This document shows, one piece after another, positions 9,856 to 16,920 of a stretch of 18,418 nucleotides of DNA. This stretch comes from an uncultured Eubacteriales bacterium (GTDB taxonomy: Bacteria; Bacillota; Clostridia; Lachnospirales; Anaerotignaceae). How positions within the stretch are numbered: position 1 is the first letter of the stretch; each line of letters begins with the position of its first letter. The position numbers and the translations under genes were made by a program. The stretch lies in NCBI GenBank assembly GCA_934552695.1, contig CAKTER010000012.1, positions 1-18,418 of the forward strand, given 5' to 3'. The notes under the pieces were generated by a model, which did not search any database, was not told the origin of the DNA, and was given only the letters and a program-made list of their open reading frames with translations.

Positions 9856-10731
9856 TTAGGCCACCTCCCGGAAGCCCTTCCCCAAAATATTGCTGGTGTT
9901 GGTAATCACCGTAAAGCTGCCGGGATCGACCTCCTTCACATACTGCCGTACCTTTTGGGCCTGGGCCCGGTTTAGGGCGGTCATCACCACATACTCCGCC
10001 CCGTCGGTATAGGCGCCGTGGGCCTCCCACACCGTAGCCCCCCGGTGCAGCTCGTCCAGCACAAAGTGGCACACCGCCTGCGGGTTTTTGGTGATAATCA
10101 GCATATTCTTTTTCAGGTTGATGTTTTCGATGAGGGTGTCCACCATTACCGCCTTGACCGCCAGCCCCAGCAGGGAAAACAGCCCGGTTTCGATACCAAA
10201 AAACAGGATGGACGAGGCGGCGATAAGGCAATCGGACAGCAGCAGGGCCTTGCCCACATCCAGCGACATATACTTTTTTAAAATCATCGCCACAATATCC
10301 GTGCCGCCGGAGCTGCCGCCCCGGTTAAACAAAATGGCGCTGCCGGCCGCCGGGAGAAAAATGGAATAGCACAGCTCCAGCACCTTTTGATTCGTCAGCG
10401 GCGCCGTCATGGGGAGCACGACCTCGAACACCCGGATGGCAACGGACATCAGCAGGCTGCAATACACGGTTTTGGCCCCAAAATCCTTGTTTAGGATTAC
10501 AAACCCCAACAGCAGGAACACAACGTTCATCCCCAGCACAAAGTTACCGGCCGAGATTTTAGGAAAGGCGGCGTGCAAAATCACCGAAAGGCCGCTGACC
10601 CCGCCGGTGGTGAAGTGGTTGGGATATTTAAAAAAATAAATCCCTACCGCCATCAGCAGCGAGCCTATGGTCAGCCACACATATTCTGTTACTTTTCCCT
10701 CGGTTTTTAGTGCTTCCGTCGGTGATTTCAT
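9856..10731 (-). CDS. YitT family membrane protein (DUF161 plus DUF2179)
   Basis: The start is placed at 10731 (MKSPTEALKTEG) because GGGGGAG lies 7 nt upstream; the longer in-frame ATG at 10788 lies upstream of the likely promoter. This gives 291 residues, typical of the family. The N-terminal part has five to six hydrophobic segments (for example YVWLTIGSLLMAVGIYFF, FVLGMNVVFLLLGFVIL and LLLSDCLIAASSILFF) and the family signature FNRGGSSGGTDIVAMIL. The C-terminal cytoplasmic DUF2179 domain runs from about NMLIITKNP to the end (VWEAHGAYTDGAEYVVM, SFTVITNTSNILGKGF). The molecular function of the family is poorly defined; membrane transport is often assumed. It follows noc but has its own promoter. 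Confidence 0.9.
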   Translation of the reverse strand: MKSPTEALKTEGKVTEYVWLTIGSLLMAVGIYFFKYPNHFTTGGVSGLSVILHAAFPKISAGNFVLGMNVVFLLLGFVILNKDFGAKTVYCSLLMSVAIRVFEVVLPMTAPLTNQKVLELCYSIFLPAAGSAILFNRGGSSGGTDIVAMILKKYMSLDVGKALLLSDCLIAASSILFFGIETGLFSLLGLAVKAVMVDTLIENINLKKNMLIITKNPQAVCHFVLDELHRGATVWEAHGAYTDGAEYVVMTALNRAQAQKVRQYVKEVDPGSFTVITNTSNILGKGFREVA

Positions 10732-10755
10732 GGTTTCTCCCCCTTGTCGGCTTCT

Positions 10756-10784
10756 ATCATACAGGAGGGAGGGAGAGAATGCAA
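10756..10784 (-). promoter_or_regulatory. Promoter of the YitT-family gene
   Basis: On the minus strand TTGCAT (10779-10784) and TATGAT (10756-10761) are 17 bp apart, about 25 bp before the chosen start. Its position supports the shorter start codon. Confidence 0.5.
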
Positions 10785-10807
10785 GCAAAACCCAGAGAAA
10801 TTCCCCT

Positions 10808-11632
10808 CTATTCTTTTTTAATACAAATGGCGATGTGGTAGCCGTCCCCGTCCTCGGCCTCCGAAAGCTCCACCTGCATCCCCGCCCGTTCCATCAGGCT
10901 GAGGGATTGGCGAATGCTATTGGTCAGCAGCCGGATATCGGTGACCGCCAGGGTCTCCTTTTGCACCCGGGGCAGGGGCTCGGGCCGGGCCCGCAGGGCC
11001 GTCAGGGTTTTTTCCACCAGCTCCTCGGTCTCCCGCACGCTCAGCTCCCGGTGTTTTACCGCTTGAAGCACCCCCTCCCGCAGCTCCGGGTCGGGAATCC
11101 GCAGCAGCGACCGGGCGTGGCGCTCCGAAAGCCCCGTTTCCCGCAGCTCCCGCTGGATTTCGGGAGACAACCGCAGCAGCCGCAGCTTGTTGGCAATGGT
11201 AGACTGGCGCTTGCCCAGCCGCCGGGCCAGCTCCTCCTGGGTCAGGCCGTATTCCGAAATCAGGGTGGCATAGGCCGCCGCCTCCTCCAGATAGTGCAGG
11301 TTTTGCCGCTGTAAGTTTTCCGTAAGGGCCAGCAGGGCGCTGCTGCCGTCCCCGGCCTCCCACACCTGGGCCGGGATTTTGGCAAGCCCCGCCAAGGCCG
11401 CCGCCCGTAGCCGCCGTTCCCCGGCAATCAGCTCGTACCCACCCCCCAGCTCCCGGACGGTAATGGGCTGCAGCACCCCGTTTTGCCGGATACTTTCCGA
11501 AAGCTCCCGCAGGCCCTCCGGGTCGAAAAACTTCCGGGGCTGGCAGGGGTTGGGCCGAATGTCCCCCACCGGAATTTCCAAAATCCGGCGGTCGCTGCTT
11601 TCGGCCAAGGGTTTCCGTTTGAATGCCAACAT
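10808..11632 (-). CDS. noc: Nucleoid occlusion protein Noc (ParB family CTPase)
   Basis: Noc binds dispersed sites on the chromosome, spreads as a CTP-dependent clamp and keeps the division septum off the nucleoid. The protein has 274 residues. The start at 11632 (MLAFKRKPL) is preferred over 11638, as AGGAGG lies 8 nt before it but only 2 nt before the other. The CTP-binding region has ELIAGERRLRAA (GERR at 71-74) and TENLQRQNL (105-112). The helix-turn-helix reads LGKRQSTIANKLRLLRL (about 139-155). The Gln and Lys there match B. subtilis Noc rather than Spo0J, and the C-terminal NSIRQSLSLMERAGMQVEL also matches Noc. No parA (soj) partner lies next to it. The N-terminus is short, with only a weak candidate for Noc's membrane-binding helix. 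The usual noc-rsmG adjacency is broken by a 1.2-kb pair of genes. Confidence 0.85.
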   Translation of the reverse strand: MLAFKRKPLAESSDRRILEIPVGDIRPNPCQPRKFFDPEGLRELSESIRQNGVLQPITVRELGGGYELIAGERRLRAAALAGLAKIPAQVWEAGDGSSALLALTENLQRQNLHYLEEAAAYATLISEYGLTQEELARRLGKRQSTIANKLRLLRLSPEIQRELRETGLSERHARSLLRIPDPELREGVLQAVKHRELSVRETEELVEKTLTALRARPEPLPRVQKETLAVTDIRLLTNSIRQSLSLMERAGMQVELSEAEDGDGYHIAICIKKE

Positions 11633-11658
11633 AGTCATTCCCTCCTTTTCTTTACCAA

Positions 11659-11667
11659 ATTATACCA
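11659..11667 (-). promoter_or_regulatory. Extended -10 promoter of noc
   Basis: On the minus strand TGGTATAAT (11659-11667) is a perfect extended -10 (TGnTATAAT), about 27 bp before the noc start. No good -35 is seen, as expected for extended -10 promoters. The stop codon of the upstream XRE frame falls inside this -10. Confidence 0.6.
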
Positions 11668-12076
11668 TATTGCGTAAAAAAAGGTAGTCCTTTTCGTCCG
11701 ACAAAAGCAGACACACGCCTTCTGCCCGGGTGGCAAAAAGGAGGAAGCCGGGGAACGACCAAGAAAAAAGGAACCAAAAAACGGAACCAGGGCCAAAAAA
11801 AAGAAGGGCGAGCCCTTCGGCCCGCCTGTCGCCCAAGCGAATTTCCTGTTCCAATGCGTCAAATTCCGGGGTAGAAAAAAACTCCCCCAAGGTAATCTCT
11901 AGCCCATCGCACAGCTTTTTGATGGTGCTTACGCCGGGGTTTTTACTCTCTCCATTTAAAATGCTCTTCACGGTGCTTTGCGAAACACCGGCTAAATTAC
12001 TCAGTCCGTTGGGGGTCAGTCCATACAGGCGGCAAAGCTCACGGATTCGGGCCGCTACGGCTTGCTGTGTATTCAT
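11660..12076 (-). CDS. XRE-family helix-turn-helix regulator with anomalous C-terminal tail
   Basis: The start at 12076 (MNTQQAVAARIREL) has GAGGAG 6 nt upstream; the ATG at 12082 directly abuts that Shine-Dalgarno sequence. Residues 1 to about 80 are a compact XRE/Cro-type HTH with VSQSTVKSILNG as the recognition region and CDGLEITLGEFF at the end of the domain, typical of small clostridial regulators that stop soon after LEQEI. Here the frame continues for about 58 residues (LGDRRAEGLALLFFGPGSVFWFLF...). That tail is encoded by a terminator hairpin and T-rich DNA and ends in the noc promoter. The tail is probably an artefact of stop-codon loss, or a hydrophobic extension if real. It probably regulates itself and the divergent gene at 12289. 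Confidence 0.75.
   Translation of the reverse strand: MNTQQAVAARIRELCRLYGLTPNGLSNLAGVSQSTVKSILNGESKNPGVSTIKKLCDGLEITLGEFFSTPEFDALEQEIRLGDRRAEGLALLFFGPGSVFWFLFSWSFPGFLLFATRAEGVCLLLSDEKDYLFLRNMV
11795..11818 (-). terminator. Rho-independent terminator embedded in the 3' end of the XRE reading frame
   Basis: On the minus strand a perfect GAAGGG-CTCG-CCCTTC hairpin (11803-11818) is followed by eight T (11795-11802). It is a textbook terminator, yet it lies inside the open frame after the HTH domain. Confidence 0.75.
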
Positions 12077-12146
12077 TTTCATCTCCTCGGTATGATGTGG
12101 TTGCCTTCTTTTCTTCTTTTATCATACGTCCGAGTAAAACTTTTCA

Positions 12147-12164
12147 TTAGTGATATGTCACTAA
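12147..12164. promoter_or_regulatory. Candidate operator for the XRE regulator
   Basis: TTAGTGA-TATG-TCACTAA is a perfect 7-bp inverted repeat with a 4-bp spacer. It lies between the divergent XRE gene and the FFGHR-motif gene and overlaps the -35 region of the latter's promoter. Its size and symmetry suit an XRE dimer. Confidence 0.6.
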
Positions 12165-12184
12165 CCCCAAAATTATGCTATACT
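12155..12184 (+). promoter_or_regulatory. Promoter of the FFGHR-motif gene
   Basis: An extended -10 TGCTATACT (TATACT at 12179-12184) is preceded at 18 bp by ATGTCA (12155-12160), which lies inside the palindromic operator. The roughly 100-nt leader also contains a TTTGGTT/AACCAAA hairpin (12194-12215) of unknown meaning. Confidence 0.55.
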
Positions 12185-12288
12185 AAAACCAGCTTTGGTT
12201 CCCTACTAAACCAAAAAGATACGAAATCTCTTGTTTTATTAGATGTATTTCCTTTTTTGTTCCCTTTTAATCTTAGGAGAGTGCCGCC

Positions 12289-12732
12289 GTGACCGGAACT
12301 TTTTTTGGACACCGCCATACGCCCCCCGCCGTATACCCGCTGCTACGGCAAACCATTGCCCAGCTGGCGGCCCGGGGGGTTCTTCAATTTTATGTGGGCC
12401 ACAACGGGGATTTTGACGCTATGGCCCTGCGGGCCCTGCGGGAAGAGGCCGTCCAAACCCCCGCCCTGCGCTATGCCGTGGTGCTGGCCTACGTTCCCGG
12501 CCCCCGGCGGGAGGACGTAGGTTATCGGCCCGAGGAAACCCTCCTCCCCGAGGGGCAGGAGCTGGCCCTGCCCCGGTTTGCCATTGCCCGGCGAAACCAA
12601 TGGATGCTAAAACAGGCCGACGTGGTGGTGAGCTATGCCGCCGGAAGCGGAGGGGCCGCCCGGTATGCGGAGTTGGCTCGGCAAAAGGGCCTTTGGGTAA
12701 TCGACTTACAAAACCCCTTTGGCGCAACCTAG
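12289..12732 (+). CDS. Small Rossmann-like protein with N-terminal FFGHR motif (SLOG-like)
   Basis: The GTG start at 12289 has AGGAGA 8 nt upstream. The 147-residue protein opens with TGTFFGHRH and continues with FYVGHNGDFDAMALRAL, YAVVLAYVPG, LLPEGQEL, FAIARRNQWMLKQADVVVSY and a Gly-rich SGGAARYAELARQKGLWVIDL. This pattern (beta-GHR, GH-GxFD, RN-WM--ADVVV, GGA) resembles SLOG/lysine-decarboxylase-like Rossmann folds that bind nucleotide-type ligands; I recognise the family type but no established function. After the TAG at 12730 the same frame stays open for 17 plausible codons (DSYELTGLSLPEEPAAK) to a TAA at 12784. Its promoter overlaps the XRE operator candidate, so it is probably that regulator's target. 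It is inserted between noc and rsmG. Confidence 0.75.
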   Translation: MTGTFFGHRHTPPAVYPLLRQTIAQLAARGVLQFYVGHNGDFDAMALRALREEAVQTPALRYAVVLAYVPGPRREDVGYRPEETLLPEGQELALPRFAIARRNQWMLKQADVVVSYAAGSGGAARYAELARQKGLWVIDLQNPFGAT

Positions 12733-12787
12733 GATTCCTACGAGCTGACGGGGCTTTCGCTGCCGGAGGAGCCCGCCGCAAAATAAA

Positions 12788-12845
12788 AAACGTTTCTTTT
12801 AACACAACGACCCCCTGCCAAGCGGCAGAGGGTCGTGATACGTTT
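12788..12845. terminator. Terminator-like hairpin between convergent FFGHR gene and rsmG
   Basis: ACGACCC-C-CTGCC (12807-12819) pairs with GGCAG-A-GGGTCGT (12824-12836) around an AAGC loop, with a single C/A mismatch. An outer AAACG/CGTTT pairing extends it. On the minus strand it ends in CGTTTTTTATTTT. It probably terminates the rsmG operon and possibly the plus-strand gene. Confidence 0.55.
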
Positions 12846-12848
12846 CCC

Positions 12849-13604
12849 TTACAGGGGCTTTTTTTGGATGGCCGCCGGTTTCCGGGGATAGGTTTTGGGG
12901 GTGGGCGCTACCTTTTCCACCACCAGCAGGTGATGCTTCAGGTCGGTACCGGGGATGAGGGTTTCCTCGGCCAGCACCACCCGGCCCCCCAGCCGGGCCA
13001 GAGCCTGCTCCGACCGGGCCAGCTCCTGAGGCAGGCCGGGGCCTTTGAGGGCTGCCAAGCGCCCGCCCACCTTTACAAAGGGCAGGCCGTATTCCATCAG
13101 CACCGGCAGGTCGGCCACCGCCCGGGACACGCACAAATCAAAGCTTTCCCGCAAGCCTGCCTCCCGGCCCAAATCCTCCGCCCGGCCGTGGCGCAGGGTC
13201 AGGCCCTCCACCCCCAAGGCCGTTTGCACCGCCGCCAAAAAGTTTAGCCGCTTTTGCAGGGCGTCGGCCAGGGTCACCGCCGCCGCCGGACAGGCCAGCT
13301 TGAGGGGCAGTCCCGGGAACCCGGCCCCGGTGCCGACGTCGATGACGGTTTTTCCCGCCGGCTCCACCACCGGCAGCAGGGTCAGGCAGTCGGCAAAATG
13401 CTTTATTACCACCTCCCGGGGCTCGGTAATGGCGGTCAGGTTCATCCGGGTGTTCCAGTCCGTCAGCATTTCGCCGTACACCAGAAAGCTTTCCACCGTT
13501 GGGGGCGCCAATGCCACCCCCATGGCCGCCGCCGTTTGGGCCAAAAGTTCGCCCAGCTCCTCCCGGTTTTCCCACCGGGTCAAGGCCTTGGCTTCCTCGC
13601 TCAT
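12849..13604 (-). CDS. rsmG: 16S rRNA (guanine(527)-N7)-methyltransferase RsmG
   Basis: RsmG (GidB) adds an S-adenosylmethionine-derived methyl group to G527 of 16S rRNA in the 30S subunit; loss gives low-level streptomycin resistance in other bacteria. The 251-residue protein has NLTAIT (55-60), the SAM-binding VIDVGTGAGFPGLPLKL (87-103), SRAVADLPVLMEY and a C-terminal basic tail. The ATG overlaps the mnmG stop (ATGA, 13601-13604), with GGGAGGG 6 nt upstream inside mnmG, indicating translational coupling. It is the last gene of the leftward operon, followed by a terminator hairpin. Confidence 0.96.
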   Translation of the reverse strand: MSEEAKALTRWENREELGELLAQTAAAMGVALAPPTVESFLVYGEMLTDWNTRMNLTAITEPREVVIKHFADCLTLLPVVEPAGKTVIDVGTGAGFPGLPLKLACPAAAVTLADALQKRLNFLAAVQTALGVEGLTLRHGRAEDLGREAGLRESFDLCVSRAVADLPVLMEYGLPFVKVGGRLAALKGPGLPQELARSEQALARLGGRVVLAEETLIPGTDLKHHLLVVEKVAPTPKTYPRKPAAIQKKPL

Positions 13605-15493
13605 TTTCGTCCCTCCCGGCGCTTTTGCTCCAAATAAATCAACAATACCGAAATATCCGCCGGGCTTACCCCGGTGATACGGCTGGCCTGTCCCACGGAG
13701 GCCGGGCGCAGGTCACTGAGCTTTTGGATGGCCTCCAGCCGCAGCCCGTGAATGTCGTGATAGTCCAGCTCCTCGGGCAGGGCCCGCTTTTCCAGCTTTT
13801 TAAACTGCTCCACCCGCTTTTCCTGCTGGCGGATATAGCCCTCGTACTTGATACGCAGGCCCACCTGCTCCTGCACCACCGGGGGCAGGGCGGGGCGCTC
13901 CGGGTCGATGGGGGCCAGGCTTTGATACGAAAGCTCCGGCCGCTTCATCAAATCCGCCAGCCGTACCCCGTTTTCGGCCATGGGGCTGCCGTAGCGGGTC
14001 AACAGCTCTGCCAGCTCCGGCGTAGGGGCCAGGGTCACACGCTCCACCCGGGCCACCTCGGCCTCCACCGCCTGCTGTTTTTGCAAAAATTTGGCGTACC
14101 GCTCCGGGGAGATCAGCCCCAGCTCGTATCCCAAGGGGGTCAGCCGGGCGTCGGCGTTATCCTGCCGCAGCAGCAGCCGGTACTCCGCCCGGGAGGTCAT
14201 CATCCGGTAAGGCTCCCGGGTGCCTTTGGTCACCAAATCGTCGATGAGCACGCCGATGTAGGCCTGGGAGCGATCCAGCACAACGGGGGCCTTCCCCTGT
14301 ACCGACCGGGCGGCGTTGATGCCCGCCATCAGCCCCTGGGCCGCCGCCTCCTCGTAGCCGCTGCTGCCGTTAATCTGCCCGGCCCCAAACAACCCCGGCA
14401 GACTGCGGCATTCCAGATTCAGCCCCAGCTGGGTGGCGTCCAGGCAGTCGTATTCAATGGCATAGGCGCTCCGCATAATCTGGCAATGCTCCAGCCCAAT
14501 GACCGAACGGTAGATTTCCACCTGTACATCCTCGGGCAAGGAGCTGGACATCCCCTGGACATACACTTCCTTTGTCCCGGCGCCCTCCGGCTCCAAAAAC
14601 AGCTGGTGCCGGTCCTTGTCGGCAAACCGCACCACCTTGTCCTCAATGGAGGGGCAGTACCGGGGGCCGGTGCCCCGGATGACCCCGGCGTACAGGGGCG
14701 AGCGATGCAGGTTTTCCCGGATGATTTCGTGGGTACGGGGGGTGGTGTAGGTTAGGTAACAGGGCAGCTGGGCCCGGGTACGGGTCAAATCCCTATCCTC
14801 GTTTTCAAAGGAGAAGGGCACTACGGTGTCGTCCCCCCACTGGATGGTCATTTTGGAATAATCCACGCTATCGGCATGGATACGGGCGGGGGTCCCGGTC
14901 TTAAACCGCAGCAGCCGCAGCCCCTGCCGTTCCAGCGCCGCCGAAAGGGGGCCCGCCGCCATCATCCCGTTGGGGCCGCTTTGGATAATGGTTTCCCCAA
15001 ACAGGCACCGGGCCTGCAAATACGTGCCGGTACACAGCACCACGGCCCCGGCCCGGTACACCGCTCCCGAAGCGGTAACAACCCCCCGGCAGCGGCCGTC
15101 CTCCACCAGCAAATCCACAATTTCCCCTTGCCGAATCTGTAAACGAGGGGTGTCCTCCAGCGTCCGCTTCATTTCCGCCGCATAGGCCGCCTTATCGGCC
15201 TGGGCCCGCAGGGAATGCACCGCCGGGCCCTTGCCCGTGCCCAGCATCCGGCTTTGCAAAAAGGTTTTGTCGATGTTTTTACCCATTTCCCCGCCCAAGG
15301 CGTCCAGCTCCCGCACCAAATGGCCTTTGGAGCTACCACCCACCGAGGGGTTGCAGGGCATCATGGCAATGCTGTCCAAATTGATGCAAAACATCACCAC
15401 GGAGCAGCCCAGCCGGGCCGCCGCCAGCGCCGCCTCTACCCCGGCGTGGCCGCCGCCGACCACCACCACATCTACCGTTCCCGCATCATACAT
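13601..15493 (-). CDS. mnmG: tRNA uridine-5-carboxymethylaminomethyl modification enzyme MnmG
   Basis: MnmG (GidA) is the FAD-dependent partner of MnmE; together they install the (carboxymethyl)aminomethyl group at wobble U34 of certain tRNAs. The 630-residue protein begins with the dinucleotide-binding VVVVGGGHAGVEAALAAARLG and has the signatures PCNPSVGGSSKGHLVRELDALGG, RMLGTGKGPAVHSLRAQADK and YCPSIEDKVVRF. The FAD-contacting Cys/Gly-rich GLFGAGQINGSSGYEEAAAQG and the C-terminal helical PADISVLLIYLEQK that contacts MnmE follow. GGAG overlaps the end of mnmE and the gap is 12 nt. It ends in TGA, showing that TGA is a normal stop codon in this genome. Confidence 0.97.
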   Translation of the reverse strand: MYDAGTVDVVVVGGGHAGVEAALAAARLGCSVVMFCINLDSIAMMPCNPSVGGSSKGHLVRELDALGGEMGKNIDKTFLQSRMLGTGKGPAVHSLRAQADKAAYAAEMKRTLEDTPRLQIRQGEIVDLLVEDGRCRGVVTASGAVYRAGAVVLCTGTYLQARCLFGETIIQSGPNGMMAAGPLSAALERQGLRLLRFKTGTPARIHADSVDYSKMTIQWGDDTVVPFSFENEDRDLTRTRAQLPCYLTYTTPRTHEIIRENLHRSPLYAGVIRGTGPRYCPSIEDKVVRFADKDRHQLFLEPEGAGTKEVYVQGMSSSLPEDVQVEIYRSVIGLEHCQIMRSAYAIEYDCLDATQLGLNLECRSLPGLFGAGQINGSSGYEEAAAQGLMAGINAARSVQGKAPVVLDRSQAYIGVLIDDLVTKGTREPYRMMTSRAEYRLLLRQDNADARLTPLGYELGLISPERYAKFLQKQQAVEAEVARVERVTLAPTPELAELLTRYGSPMAENGVRLADLMKRPELSYQSLAPIDPERPALPPVVQEQVGLRIKYEGYIRQQEKRVEQFKKLEKRALPEELDYHDIHGLRLEAIQKLSDLRPASVGQASRITGVSPADISVLLIYLEQKRREGRK

Positions 15494-15505
15494 AGCTTTA
15501 ACTCC

Positions 15506-16867
15506 TTATTTCCCAAGGCAGAATTTTTCAAAAATCCGGTCAATCAGCTCCTCCGAGGCCGTTTCCCCGGTGATTTCCCCCAAGGCCGATAGCGCCTCCT
15601 GCAAATCGAAGGAAACCATATCCTCCGGCAAGCCGTTTTGTACCGAGGCAAGCCCCTGGGAAAGAGCCGCCTCCGCCGCCAGGAGCGCCGCCTTATGCCG
15701 GGGGTTTGTCACCCGGGGCAGGGCCGTCCGCCCCCCCAAAACAAAGTCCCGCAGAGCTTTTTTCAGGTTTTCCACACCCGCCCCGGTGCGTACCGAGATT
15801 TTGTGGATAACTTTTGTATTTTCCTCTGGTAGGCTTTCCCAAACCGGAGGCAGGTCGGCTTTATTTACCAAGACCATCCCGGGCCGCTCCCGGGTCAGGG
15901 CCAGCAGCTGGGCATCCTCCTCGGTAAGGGGCCGGCTGCCGTCCAAAACCAGCAGCACCAGCTGAGCTTCCCGGGCAGCCAAAAGCGCCCGGTCTACGCC
16001 GATGCGCTCCACCACGTCCCCGGTCTCCCGCACCCCGGCGGTGTCGATAAGCCGCAGGGGAATCCCGCCGATGCTGACGCTTTCCTCCAGGCTATCCCGG
16101 GTGGTGCCGGGAATATCCGTCACAATGGCCCGCTCCGTTTGCAGCAGGCAGTTTAGCAGCGAGCTTTTGCCCACGTTGGGCTTGCCCAAAATGGCCACGG
16201 AAAGCCCGTCCCGCAAAATTTGCCCGTCCCCGGCCTCGGCAATCAATTTTTGCAGCTCCGCCAGCAGGCCCGGCAGCTGGGTGACCAGCTCCTGCTTTGT
16301 CTCCAGCTCCGTGGTCTCCTCCGGGTAGTCGATGGCGGCCTCCAGCATGGCTGTTAGGTCCAAAATTTCCTCCCGCAGGGCCCGCACCTTTTGGCCCAAG
16401 GCCCCTTGCAGCTGCTCCAGCGCCGCTTCCCGGCTCAGCTCCGTGGGGGCGGCCACCAAATCGGCTACGGCCTCCGCCTGGGTCAGGTCGATGCGCCCGT
16501 TTAAAAAAGCCCGTTTGGTAAATTCCCCCGGCTCCGCCAGCCGGGCCCCGTTTTTTAAGCACAGGCGCAGTACCGCCGCTGCCGTGGCGCCGCCGCCGTG
16601 GCATTGCAGCTCCACCACGTCCTCCCGGGTATAGCTTTTGGGGGAGCGCATCAAAAGCACCACCGCCTCGTCCACTACGGTGTCCCCGTCCAGTAGACGG
16701 CCCACCCGCAGGCTGTGCCCCGGCAAATCGCCAAGGGGCGCCGAAAAAATCCGGTCGGCTACGGCAATGGCCTCCGGGCCCGAAAGCCGGACAATGGACA
16801 CCCCGCCCCGGCCCGGGGCCGTGGCAATGGCGGCAATGGTCTGGTTGCTCAAATCTCTCCGGCCCAT
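15506..16867 (-). CDS. mnmE: tRNA modification GTPase MnmE
   Basis: MnmE (TrmE, ThdF) is a dimerising GTPase that works with MnmG in wobble-uridine modification. The 453-residue protein has the N-terminal tetrahydrofolate-binding domain (TIAAIATAPGRGGVSIVRLSG; CHGG near 90; EPGEFTKRAFLNGRIDL near 117-133). The G domain has G1 GKPNVGKSS (about 226), G2 IPGTTRD, G3 DTAG and G4 NKAD. It closes with the helical-domain ending FCLGK, the canonical CxGK with Cys450. The start has AAAGGAGG 5 nt upstream. A strong terminator and two further inverted repeats lie between jag and this gene, so its expression may depend on read-through. Confidence 0.97.
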   Translation of the reverse strand: MGRRDLSNQTIAAIATAPGRGGVSIVRLSGPEAIAVADRIFSAPLGDLPGHSLRVGRLLDGDTVVDEAVVLLMRSPKSYTREDVVELQCHGGGATAAAVLRLCLKNGARLAEPGEFTKRAFLNGRIDLTQAEAVADLVAAPTELSREAALEQLQGALGQKVRALREEILDLTAMLEAAIDYPEETTELETKQELVTQLPGLLAELQKLIAEAGDGQILRDGLSVAILGKPNVGKSSLLNCLLQTERAIVTDIPGTTRDSLEESVSIGGIPLRLIDTAGVRETGDVVERIGVDRALLAAREAQLVLLVLDGSRPLTEEDAQLLALTRERPGMVLVNKADLPPVWESLPEENTKVIHKISVRTGAGVENLKKALRDFVLGGRTALPRVTNPRHKAALLAAEAALSQGLASVQNGLPEDMVSFDLQEALSALGEITGETASEELIDRIFEKFCLGK

Positions 16868-16916
16868 AGGGGCCTCCTTTCTTTTTTGAAAAAAGAAAGA
16901 GGGCGCAAGCGCCCTC
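16861..16916 (-). terminator. Terminator after jag followed by overlapping inverted repeats at the mnmE start
   Basis: On the minus strand GAGGGCGC-TT-GCGCCCTC (16899-16916) followed by TTTCTTTTTT is a strong terminator. A second inverted repeat (16877-16899, two 11-nt arms around one base) uses the T-tract as one arm and reaches the first G of the mnmE GGAGG as the other. GGCCC-CTAT-GGGCC (16861-16874) then folds around the start codon. Confidence 0.75.
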
Positions 16917-16920
16917 CCCT

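Noticed and set aside
10808..11632. Chromosome-partition ParB (Spo0J) rather than Noc
   Set aside because: The HTH (GKRQSTIANKLRL) and C-terminal region match Noc, no parA is adjacent, and no parS-like TGTTTCACGTGAAACA sequence was seen in the window.
13499..14755. Long open frame on the plus strand opposite mnmG and rsmG
   Set aside because: Its Gly/Gln/Leu-rich translation is typical of the antisense of GC-rich genes, and the minus strand encodes two well-conserved proteins here.
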